A DNA stretch of 21,723 bases, from NCBI RefSeq assembly GCF_000003605.2, contig NW_003133360.1, forward strand, positions 23,692 through 45,414, read 5' to 3'. Position 1 is the stretch's first letter; each line of letters opens with the position of its first letter. Positions 1 through 12,000 of this stretch are shown here, one piece after another. The notes under the pieces were generated by a model. That model saw only the letters and a list, made by a program, of their open reading frames with translations, had not been told where the DNA came from and ran no database searches. Source of the stretch: Saccoglossus kowalevskii (taxonomy: Eukaryota > Hemichordata > Enteropneusta > Harrimaniidae). The translations under genes were made by a program, and so were the position numbers.

Positions 1-33
1 AGCTTTTTCTAGCTGTTAACAGCTTTTTCTCAG

Positions 34-75
34 ATGCGTGTCATCCAGTTTTGTTCAAAGTTGGTACAGGGACAG
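34..75 (+). CDS. Exon 1 of window (ERCC4-like domain)
   Basis: The 14 codons lie between a pyrimidine-rich acceptor (ttttctcag) and donor gtaata, and join the next exon in phase 0. The peptide (MRVIQFCSKLVQGQ) is shaped like the helix that precedes the YLVE strand in ERCC4 nucleases. The ATG at the exon start is probably internal, because a MUS81-like protein needs the catalytic strands encoded further upstream. Confidence 0.65.
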
Positions 76-3000
76 GTAATAATTGTTTACAAGTGCACAT
101 CGCATTATATGTTTAACAAGTTATAAATTGTCTCAGAAAAGCCAAATGAATATATTTTTATCCCACCCCCTAAAATTGTAACACATCAATTCTGAACAGA
201 ATTTTAATACAGCTCATAATGAATTAATTCACTCTGACCCCAACTCAGTACAATATAAGTTTTTAAATTTTTTTCTGAGCGGGGGCTATGATATGTCATG
301 TCTTGTTTAATATGAAACTTCATAATACTGATAGTTACTGCCCTTTTTGCATGATCTCAATCATGGTGTGTTCATTTTATTTATAGATGAGTGGTCTACG
401 TGATTTGTTTTACCTTCTAGAAGGATCTGTTCATGATATGAAGATACGTCCAACACCTGAAAATCAGATTTCACTTGAGGTAACATTGTTGTCATGTTTT
501 GATGGTATAGTTCAACAGATATAACACTTCCCTTCCTAGAAACCTTTTAGGTCAGACTATTTAAGTGTTTCTTTAATCCAAACTCCAAAGTTGACAATGG
601 TGAAATTGCTAGTTTACAAAACATGGCAACAGGGTACTATGACAGAACCCCACACCCTCCTCGTGTTTTTTGCTGCGTTGAATACACCACATCTCGAGTG
701 AAAATAACTTCCATACCCAATGAAAGCCACAGGGAGGGTCTTGGGTTCTGTTATTATTTCATATTAAAGAAAGAACGTGCAACAACCGGGATGGCATTTA
801 GGTCGAGGAATCCTATTGCCCATTAATATGTTCCAAAATAGTGTTACGCCTTAGCAACATGTGTCAGTGTAGAGCGCGTGTCACTGTCTGTGTGAAAATA
901 AAATAGTCATAATATTAACGTCTAATCTGAGTCACTGTTCAAATAAATAACTTGTGGACGTTTAGTTGGGGTCACGACAGAATTTGAACTGGATGACAGT
1001 TTATGTTGAAGTTAAAAGTTCCACCATAGAATTGTGCATAAATTTGGCAAACATGCCGTGCAACTGTGGTACTCCACTGACGGGATGACTTTCATCGACA
1101 GTGGTCTTCACTGAGCTGCACGCTACAACTTCGTTTGTGATGTTGCTTGCTAGCCGTGGATTGAATGAGTCTTGGTTACCAGTTAAAACGCTGCTCATTT
1201 AACGTTGTAATCTTTATTTGGAACTGAGTAACTCCGCAATGGCGCCAGCAGAAACCTCCTGGTATCTCGAAGTTGATGGTTGCGCCTCCATAGCAATCGC
1301 TGATTTTACTGCTGGTGGATCTTCTGAGAGCCCTTCAAAGTTTATAAAACTCAGTTTCCAGGTGGTCAACATGCATTAAGTTCTCCCAATCGTAGTATTC
1401 CATGTGATGTACACTAATGTGCCAAAAATGTTGCTGAACGATTTGAACCAGACAAAAATAGCCGGCGAAAATGTGTTTACAAAATAAAAATAGTTTGATA
1501 GCCAATGGAAATACCATGTTCATTTGCATATCGACGGTGAAAATACCAAAAACATTATTGCATGGTGATCAAATAAGTGACTGCCTAAAAGTACCATTAC
1601 TGTTGTTCAAATTTCATTCCCTTCGGCAAGTAAATTCATGTACCCCAAGGGGAAAATATTGTTTATTTTTGCTATGTTTTGAAAAACGATACTCCTAAAG
1701 GGACTACTTTGTTTGCTCTCAGACCTCATTTGCATATGAGGTGTGGGAATACCGATTTTGATTTCAGGGACGAATCAAAATAAACTGCAGTACATATGTA
1801 ATAATCACTAATATATAAGGCTTTGAAACTAGCATGAAAAATTCCTAGCGAAATGAAAGTCAATTTTGTGGTACAACGCTGTTGATTGGCTTTACATCAC
1901 ATGCAAATGTTGATGATCCAAAGACCACTGAGCACTCTCCATATGCAAATATTCTAATGTTGACAGTATTGTATGGTACTACTATTCATACAATGTATGT
2001 ATGTAAAATGATAGGAGGAAATTCACTGGTGACAGTGAAGGAGTAATGTACACAATGATGTATGCAAATTAAATTGAACATCCAGTGTTCAAAAACAAAA
2101 ACAAAACAAAGAATGAAAGTTGATTTGCGAGAATTAAAATAATATCAATCAGTAACCCTATCATGTACTGTAAATATTCCAATTTAAGCATCATGTTTCA
2201 CAAATAAATATTTATTTTTATTTCTTACTCTGATATAGTCACTTTATTTGAGAATCATGATTCTAGCCTGAAAAAAAATATTTATTTTCTGTCCTCTCCT
2301 GAATTGTCACTGAAAATTGACAAGCATAAATGACTGAAACAAAGCTGGTCTTTAGTATAAATTATATGGTGTGTTTCCCGTTTTCTTTGCGTCCTGAAAA
2401 CAGCTGACTAGTGACAACATATTTGATGGATTCAATTGGTGTTTTTATTTAATAGAATGAGTTACTTAGGTTAAAAGTATGTGACAACTTTCTGGTGAAT
2501 TATACCGGATCTTGGCTGAAGACCGTTCAATGGTTATGTCATTTATCCACAATGGTAGCACAATACCATGACATTGGTAAGAAAATATAGTCTTGTGTTT
2601 CATTCTATTATGTTTTAATACCTACAGGTATTTATATAGTTATCTAAAGAATAATAGTCAGTTATATTCACCAAGCAGTGAGTGAATGAGCTAACACTGC
2701 GACAACAAAATTGCATGATATCTAGCTTAGAGTTGACATCACATACAAGTCAGTTTGAGAAATATATATTTGCAATCAATCACAGAAATTAATTTGCTGA
2801 CGAGTGTTATTCTGTGGTTGAGGAACTGCCATCTGGGTTACATTGGGATGTCATTCAGGGTTATTGCTCCTATTTTATCATTCTTGAAAATGCAATTATG
2901 TAATGTCTAGTGTAGATATAAATTACGTCACAATGTATTCTTTCATATTATTTATGATTTATGAAGATGTTTGATTTAGACCGATTTGACCACGGTCTTG

Positions 3001-6000
3001 AATTATTAGTTTGACCATTTGTTTTGGGTGTCGCATATAAACATAACAAATAAATACATAGTTGATTCTCACCTGTTCATGTGGTGAATATTTAGTGTTA
3101 TATTTATTGTCATAACTAATACTATTTTTATTGTTCTAGGAGAAAACAGTAACTTGATGACATATGAGGAATTTGATACTTTATGTAAAGCCAATCGTCA
3201 TTTACCCATCCCTGATAGGAATAATAACCTAAATACTGGTGAGCAATGTACATGCAAAACTATATGAGTATTAATCAGACATTGATTAGTAAATTATGGA
3301 TACGTCTATAATATAGTTTCAAATATTCATTTTTTTTTCATGGTTACTGGTAAATACACAGTATGAAAAAAGTTGCAATAAATTCATCAGTAACACAGAG
3401 AAAAGAGTTACTTCTGATTGTTTTGTTTCAAACTGATCAAAAATAATTTTCACTTCAGTCAAAATTCATAAAAAAATCACAACCTAGAAATCAAGGAAGG
3501 TGTTTTCTGATTGGATGAAAAGCAATTACTGTAAAATGACTAATTTTCACTGGGTTTTAAATTTACGGTTTTATCACTGAGATAATGTATTCTGTGCTAA
3601 ATTTGACATATTCACTGGGTTTTAATTTACCGCATTTTTCAGTCTGCGAAATAAGCAAAATTAAAACCCAGTGAATAATAAACCTCTTTACAGTATACAA
3701 GTTTCTATATCAACCGTGGTACCTCCTGGGATTGTTCATCAAACAAATGATATGTTAGTGATACATGTATAGTCTCACCAAAACCATTTTCGTTTTCGAC
3801 CACAACATTCCTAAACTGTAGAAAAAATCTGTTTACATACTGAGATGTAAATGTAAAAAGTTAGCACAAAGTACAATAAATTAGCCCCCAGTGTTTTACT
3901 CACAAGATTCACTACACTGCTTTTTAGAGTAAGAATGTAAAATGCAATTGCAAAATGGTACTATAATCATATTTAAATTATTTCTATGATTTCTTAACTA
4001 GGTATTGCATACAAGTTGAATGGAAGGACTTTTGTTGATATGATATTTAGGTATGTTTGTACTGTAATACAGTCTAAGTTTGACATTTTCTAGTGTTCTA
4101 TACCGCCAACAAATGTTTATGTTGAGTACTGCAGTATGCAATGTATATGTATTTTTGTGATGTATGTTTATTTTCAGTGATTATCACAATCAAACTAAAT
4201 TTGGTGATGCAGTCAAAGAGGATATTCCAACTGTGCAAATCAGAGACCGTAACCATGGCAACAGATCACTTTTAATTATTGATAAATTGAGAGAGTACAA
4301 CATGGTGAGTCCTATTAAAGTAACATCAATATTTCATTGTGTAATGCAAAATATAAGTCTTTTGTGCCAAGATTTTAATCATAAATTCTGGGAAAACGGA
4401 AATAATACCATTTTGGAATGACCTGAGATAGAGGACACCTTTGAGTAATCAGCTATAATTGGGTTAATGGTTTTCATGGGTGTTTTGTTAACAGGCACGA
4501 CAAAGAATCCTGGATAGAGCTCTGTTTACTTTGATTAATAAACAAACACCAGGTTTATCAGCACAAGGTACGTGACATATATTACCTACTGGGTGATTTA
4601 TATATTTCAACCCCATTCAGTAATATGTTAGCAAGTTTATCTAGACTAGTCTATTAACTATTTTCGGCCCAACCATTCTGAAAATTAAAGAAACAGATGT
4701 TTATATCATCCCTCAAAAAAAGTGTTAATATAATCTGTCATGAAGCTGCAAATGTTAATGTGAAAAGTAATAGTGTCATTGATGTCATTGAATTCTCAGG
4801 TATTATTAAATTTTTCAAATTATGTATATTACTATACATGTAGCAGTGTTTCTTGAGTTTTCCATGTTTGTCTGTCTGCATCCATTGAATGTCTTGACTG
4901 ATTATTCTCTAAAGTGGTTTTATGAAACAGATTATGTGAATGTGATAAATCAATCCATGGTTATTTGGCGTTGTGAAATGTTTACACCAAAACTAAACAA
5001 AAAAGTCAGTTTACAAACTGTCATCAAAATTTTTCATATTAGGAATAGCCTGAATTAGTGCAATATGTTTTCTGCTGCTCATACAAGTGGTTGTTCAACT
5101 CGAATACAGAAAAAATCGATGACAATGACAAGCCTACAATTAAGTTGTGCTTTATTTACTCTGAGAAAAAACGAATTGATTCCTGCAATGAGTTCACAAC
5201 CAACCATAACCTTATCGATAATCAATGCAGCATATAGGACAACCTTTAGTGTCTAGCCCTTGGTTTGTATTTTTGTAGGAAATTCAATGTCTGCTCTAGG
5301 ACCCAGAATATCATGCTTTACTTAAAATGACAAATATATTTACCATTAGTGTTTTTAGCATACTGCACAGTGTATATATTTATGTCTAATTTACTAGTAT
5401 TTCCTGTTCTATAATGTTTTTTTGTCAGAGATGGTAAATGCCGAGTTAATTCCATCAATTCATGACTTGATTCATTGGGATTTATTCTCCTATTGGCAAC
5501 TATGGTTACAGGTAACTATAGTGATATACTCTATTATTATTGCTGGGAAAGGATTGACCAGCTTTGTTACTAGTCCAAGAAAATTGTTCAGCTTGGAATG
5601 TGTCTGAACCCCTCATTACTATGCAAGAATGTAGGGATGTACCAAGAAAATTGTTTTTCTGGTTATTATTAATATTATTATTATTAATTCTTCCCTACAT
5701 CTCATTCTGTTAATTGGTCAATCTCACATGCAATATGCTTTTCATAAACGCTGCATCAGCTTACAATACCCAATGTCAAGTTATAAGTATAGGGTGGTTG
5801 GGTGCTACTATCGGTATAACCAATTCTTCATAGCTGACCAACTGACCATGTTGGATTCTATGGATAATCACTTTTTTTTAAAAGCTTAGTGATTACCATA
5901 TTTATCCAGGTAAGAGCCCCAGGGTCCTGAACATGGAAAATTGCCAAAAAATAGGGTGGGTATTTGCCCGAATATCCCCTGCAAAAAAAAAAGAAAATTT

Positions 6001-9000
6001 GCGAAAATCGAACTGAGGCAGGGAATAAAACGGCAAATGAAAACATGCAACAGAAATAAATGAACAATATGCAACATTAGAAGTAAAACAAAAATAATTT
6101 ATTACCCAGAATGTGACAAATAAACCAGAAATAATAAAAATCGACAGTGAGGAATCATTTGAATTAGGATTTCCCTTCCGACAAACACACCCAATACGTG
6201 TGAACTCAAAATTAACTAAAATGTCAGGGGTTAAACTGTGTAAAATTATTTCCGGTCTCGACAAATTAGGGATCAACTGTCACACAAGATCAATAATAAT
6301 TTACAAATTTACAAAGTCAAAATTATAAAAATTCATAGCTGTTTGAAAAAACTTCTCAGATCTTTATTTATACGTTCACTGCCATCATCGTCACACTCAA
6401 AACCCTTAAAATTCACTACGTTTAATTACCCCCATAGACTCCGGTCAGTCAAAATGACTATTTTGAACTATAGGCATTAATCAGCAATTCTGCCAGTGAC
6501 AGAGAGATAGAATCTAGGTCAGGGAAAGCCCCCATGACCCCAAGATTCTTTCTCCTTTACGTCACGAACCACGTGACTGAGGCCATATGGTCGCGCCATT
6601 ACGGCTGGATATTCACTCTTCTTTCTTCTCCGCATCGACGGAGATGAAGTTTAGCGGCTCTGCCTGCATAGCCTGCTTTTTTTTTCCTGTCGGGTTTCTG
6701 GCTTGGGTTGTTGTCGTGGTGCAGTAACAGACATTGTAGCTGGTAGGATAAGTTTTCCTTGTCATTTTTCCCCACGTGTTGATTTTTTCTTTGTGTGTAT
6801 CATTTTTCACAACAAAGTGACAAAAAGACCCAGCGACGTAACTTAATCACTTGTTGGTTTCGTTGCATCACCTTTTCCACTGTATTTCGCTTTCCTTATG
6901 CATGTCATGTTCATTTTATGCTTGATCATTGTATTTAGAAATGGATAGATGTGATGACAACACCAGAGGCCCGCCGCTGTTTTTGTCTTCTTGTTTTTCG
7001 AGTCGTCTGTGCAGTGGTTATAATCAGAATTTACCAGCATAGAACCCGCATCCGAAATGCTATTTTTTGCCGTGGTTGCGTGCGGGGTTCAGGGTTTTTG
7101 CCTTGAAGGCATGTTTTCACTGAAGTTCTGAGGCCTGAGATGTTTTATTCAGAGCCATGCAAATCGCTGAGACTGATCGCGTCGCTCGTATTTTCACAGC
7201 AAGGTCGCGCATCCAGTAAAAATCGGTTAAAGTGATTTGCTTGTTTGGCATGAGTGGAAAGTCCTTACGCTCGGCTACTGGTACTTTGTGTACCGAGATG
7301 GTGGGCATCCTCACAGTCTGTGTTTTCAGGCGGTGGTTTACCTGATTTACATTGAGGCTGTGCCCCTGGAGGTCTTTCCTCCTATGGGGTCCACTGCGGG
7401 TCCTTTTGTGGATCCGTTCGTGCACGGCGCCAGGTTTGCCTCCGAGATGAGGGCTTTGGTCGAAGGACTGTCGGGGCAAATTGCATCCCTGGCAGGCCGG
7501 GTAGATCAGACGCAGTTGGAGCGAGCTGTCTCCACTGCGGCCCCTCGGTGGGCATGCAGGAAGAAACACGAAAGCATCGCTCACATTCAAAACATGTCTC
7601 TTCTGGGGAATCCCCCGTTCCCAGCCGCGACTCTCCCGCTGATTTGGGTGAGGCCGAGGCTCAGGCTAGTTGCATCGGGTCTCTTCTGGGACTTCGGGCA
7701 TTAACTGGCAAAGGCCAAGTCGGCGTCACTGTAGCTGTCGAACAAAATCCTTAAAAGCTTCGTCCTGAAGTTCATCGATATCCTCCCACACAATTTGGAC
7801 TTAGCACTTTTAATCCAAGGATTTCGCAGTCTGTCAGCTTGGCACTTTTCATGCATGTCTAATCACAATAACGAGACAAGAAAAATGGGGTCTCTCTGCT
7901 GCGATGGCACACAATGCAATCATCTTTGACCTTTATGCATCTGTTTTACTGATTGGCTAAGAATGACATCACTACTAGTGACATTGCTTCCTTATCAGAC
8001 TCAACACTTATCAATCATGGTGAAAGTTATCATTCAGCAAGTTCCGGCGGTTGGAATGTCTCACTATATGAATATCACGTTGGGCTTGAAATAGGAAGTT
8101 TTTTTATTAACGACAGAAGAATAGTTTTCATGACAGAAATGCAATAGCGGTGATAAAAGATGGTAAAAAAGTTGTCAGTCTTCGGCGTGACATTGTACCA
8201 TTGTTGGCCCCAGTTATGCATACGCTAGCTGCTACCAAATATTTTATAAAGCCAAAATAACGTGATTTCAACCACTCTCTCAGTATGGGCAGCTACAATA
8301 TTGCAACATTGGTTTAATTGTTGATGACACTTCGGCCAACCGAGTGCGACTTACTTCGCAGCTCTCCTTATACGAGTTGCTTGAATTGTTTTTAAGGAAG
8401 CACAAACCAAACAGCAGGCCCTTTTTAGGGCCATGACATATTTCAAAAACAGAACTACTGTTTCTGCTTTAATATACATTTACTTGCTGACTGTTATGAT
8501 TCTGAAAAAAAAATCTTGAAAAATAAATGTAAACCAGCGGTGAACGAGCTACCCTGAAGACAGAAAGCAAAATTACCTAAACAGCTATTAACCCCTTGTT
8601 TTATGCAATTAACAATTATTTTTTAAAGAATGTTTATAAGCATCACAACAGACTGCAACTGTTAATACAATCACAGTCAACTAATAGAAAATAGGTTTTT
8701 GTTATTTTTTGTGTAGAAAAAGACCGCTTGCGCGTATACCCGGATATGACCTCAACTTCTTTATTGTGTCAAAAGTGGGGGTGGGCGTTTGCCCGGGCAT
8801 GGGCTCTTACCCGGATAAATAAGCTCAATATTCCGTTAGCACCATTTTATTTCAGGAATCGCTTGGATTTTTTACTGATTTATCAAAACATTTTGTTACG
8901 TCTGATCATGAATCTTCAGCAGTGGATGACCATGTGTCAGAAAACAAGATGGTTGCTATAGATCAACTTGTTACACTCAGACTGACATCACTGGGGTTCT

Positions 9001-12000
9001 TTGTGAGGATTAGTCACCCGACATGTAGACATTAGACGCTCAGATTTGTCACAAACACTGTGAGCAAAGTAGTGTTCATTAGGCTGGATCTCAAGTTAGC
9101 AAAATGCCACCCTGATTTCTCTGATCAGGATGTTTACATGCATAATGATTAGGCATATGTTTTGCTTTTTTATAAAACAGCTACACTTGTATGTCATCTT
9201 ATTTGTCCCTGTTCAAATGACCTCCTTGCTTGTGCGTCCATCTGTGGACCAATCACATTCAAAGTTCATACATATATTATACATTTTCATGCTTAGAATT
9301 CATAAAAATCAAGCATTTCAGCCATTGCAGAACTGGATCTTGGTTCATTCAACTTGGTACACACATTAATCTTAATGTAACCTTGATGCATGTCATTTTG
9401 TTTTTCAGATTCAATTTTGTATTGGTTTTAACAATTACAGTTCTGGAGCCATATCTTCGACATGCCTTGACTCATTGCAATCAAACTTTACAACTTCATT
9501 ATGATACCACGCACATGATACCATAACATGAATTTGTTCTGATTCAAAATGGCTGACTCAGTTTTGTTTACTGTCGAACAACGCAGTCTCTGTCATGTCG
9601 TGACATGATTTTCCTATGTTTTAAAAGTACGTGCTATTACATTGAATATATTACAATGCATTCTTCACCTGCAGGTACATATGGGATTGCATGTATGTAG
9701 AACTGAGACAGTGGAGGAAACAAACAAAGTACAGAAGATGTATGAAAAGTATCACAATATACCAGTCTCCTGTACGTACATGTTATTCCAATTAACTTGT
9801 TGCAAATCACTGTCAATTTCATCAAACAAGAATACATTAATTTATGAAGTCATTGTATTACTTTTATTATACTCTATATTTATCTACTGTGTATTTCCTG
9901 CAGCATCACCATCTGGTCAGTTACAACTTAGTTACATTGATGATAATGATGATAACACCAATTGTAATCCTGCCATCCATCCTTTGAGAGAACAGAATGA
10001 AAACAACCATAATAGGAATAAAAGTTTTGAGGTTGTGTCAACCATCGAAACAGGTGACTATGCTCCAGACTCACAGACCGAAGAGGCTATGCTTCAATGG
10101 GTGAGAAATGCACGACTACCAAATATCATTAGTATGCAAATAAGGCAATTAGTATGCAAATAAAGTGATACTCTATATCCAGAGTACATTTTTTTCATTT
10201 TCTACTTTAACAGATAAAGGTATTGCTGCTTCAGCATCTGCTGCATTGAATCAACACTGCTGATTACATATTGTGTCTTACAATTAGTATTTGGCCATGT
10301 TAGTATTAAGTATGGTATACAGCAAATTGACTGCTTTGTGTAAAATATTGCTTGTGTCAACCTAATCATATATAGAAAAATAAAAAGTGTGTTCATGTAA
10401 AGAAATTATAAAACAACCTCTTTCTCAATCATTTACACTAGGCGCTGGCACTGAGTACACAAAATAACACTGGAGAAGATGAAGAGATCAGCTTAGCACT
10501 TGAAACAAATGCAAAGGAAACCCAAACACGGCAGAAAGAACCCATGAGGAGACCGAAAAACGGTAAAACCCTAAATGATGTGGCTGCTACAACAGTTGAT
10601 GATTGCCCAGATTCCATTCCGCAGGAAAGATGCAAAACACCTGTTAACACACTCACAGAAACACAGTCACTAAAGACTCAGAGATCATCAAGATATAGAA
10701 CTCCTAGTGGTAAATATGTAAGAAGGGAGATGAAAGAAAATCCAACCCTCAGAAGTAGTAAGAAAAGAAAAGGTACACCAGATGGGGGAAATGGAAAAAA
10801 GAAATCCAGAATTAAGTTGAATGTAAGCCAAGAGGATGAAGATGAAGAATTGAAAAAAGTACTTCAGTTAAGTTTAAAGGAATGTCAGCATGAAGCTAAA
10901 GTAGAGGATGATTTAGAGAAAGCACTAGCATTGAGTTTACAAGAGACAACGATTGATGGAACACTGAATGATGCAAGTAAGATGAGTAATGATCATAAAC
11001 TAGATTGTGATGTTCCACATCTGCCATGTGCTGGTGTTGCAGCTAGTCAGGTGTATGTTAATCATCAAAAGCTTCGCCATTTGAGTACTACCCAGTCTCC
11101 TAAACATTCGGACCAGAAGACTTCAACTGACCAAAATACTGCCAACTCATCTGGACATACTGACAACAACACTGCCAACTTGTCTGGACATTCTGACCAC
11201 AACACTGCCAACTCATCTAGACATTCTGACCAAAGCACTGCCAACTTGTCTGGACATTCTGACCACAACACTGCCAACTCATCTAGACATTCTGACCAAA
11301 GCACTGCCAACTCGTCTGGACATTTTGGCCACAACACTGCCAACTTGTCTGGACATTCTGACCAAAACACTGCCAACTCGTCTGGACATTCTGACCACAA
11401 CACTGCCAACTTGTCTGGACATTCTGACCAAAGCACTGCCAACTCATCTAGACATTCTGACAACAACACTGCCAACTCATCTAGGCATTCTGACCACAAC
11501 ACTGCTAACTTGTCTGGACATTCTGACCAAAGCACTGCCAACTTGTTTGGACATTCTGACCAAAGCACTGCCAACTCATCTAGACATTTTGACAACAACC
11601 CTGCCAACTCATCTAGACATTCTGACCACAACACTGCTAACTCGTCTGGACATTCTGACCAAAACGCTGCCAAACCATTGCTTGAAAACACTGCTAAAGA
11701 GATAGATGAAGACAATGCAGACACTCTCATCTATGATGATACCATGCAAGAAGATATGATGGATGTCGACACACAAGAAGAGGAACCTGAAACTGAATCA
11801 GGAATACTCGCTGCAAAACTATTGATTGAAAATGCTGTCATAGCAACAGATGAAGACACTCTTATATATGATGATACCATGCAAAAACATGTGATTGATG
11901 TTGACACAAATGAAGAGGAACCTGAAACAGAATCAGGAACACTAGCTGCAAAACCAGTGATTGAAAATGCTGTCATAGCAATAGATGAAAACTACATTGC

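Larger units (their letters stand above)
480..2455. other. Intron 2, about 2 kb, no exon seen
   Basis: The exon 2/3 join aligns without a gap to MUS81, so no coding exon is expected here. The intron holds a 19-bp inverted repeat (642-660/733-751), a somewhat GC-richer stretch near 980-1330 with a 65-codon antisense ORF of unknown meaning, and five POU octamers between 1510 and 2069. Confidence 0.7.
5899..8821. mobile_element. 2.9-kb TIR-bounded composite element
   Basis: tatttatccaggtaagagccc (5899-5919) is the reverse complement of 8801-8821 with one mismatch in 21. A 17-bp motif, gggtgggtatttgcccg, lies inside the left end (5954-5970) and recurs in direct orientation inside the right end (8779-8795, two mismatches). 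No intact transposase or target duplication is visible. The interior is mosaic (280-bp repeat, gag-like segment, HIRAN-like remnant), which suggests later insertions or capture. Confidence 0.5.
5512..8855. other. Intron 8, 3.3 kb, occupied by nested mobile elements
   Basis: Positions 5512-5898 are AT-rich, with a TTA microsatellite near 5661-5690. From 5899 to 8821 the intron is a TIR-bounded element. The element's right end lies only 35 bp before exon 9, so the branch point and pyrimidine tract of that exon lie at or within the insertion junction. Confidence 0.65.

Noticed and set aside
1001..1198. 65-codon antisense ORF, possibly a first exon of an opposite gene
   Set aside because: Composition is plausible but no splice site, core promoter or homology could be supported.
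5629..5701. Hairpin aatgtaggga/tccctacatc around a TTA run
   Set aside because: Arms of about 10 bp around an AT microsatellite are expected by chance.
5902..6276. 124-codon antisense ORF at the left end of the TIR element
   Set aside because: It includes the terminal repeat itself and is rich in F/S/I as expected from AT-rich chance; no domain.
7117..7590. 157-codon antisense ORF
   Set aside because: Shadow of the GC-rich gag-like segment; no recognisable features.
10101..10163. Extension of exon 11 to the stop at 10161
   Set aside because: A good gtgaga donor and the UIM created by splicing favour the shorter exon; extension is intron retention.
11065..11730. 221-codon antisense ORF and 126-codon alternative-frame ORF over the 33-bp array
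   Set aside because: They exist only because the repeat unit is a multiple of three; they have no splice or domain support.
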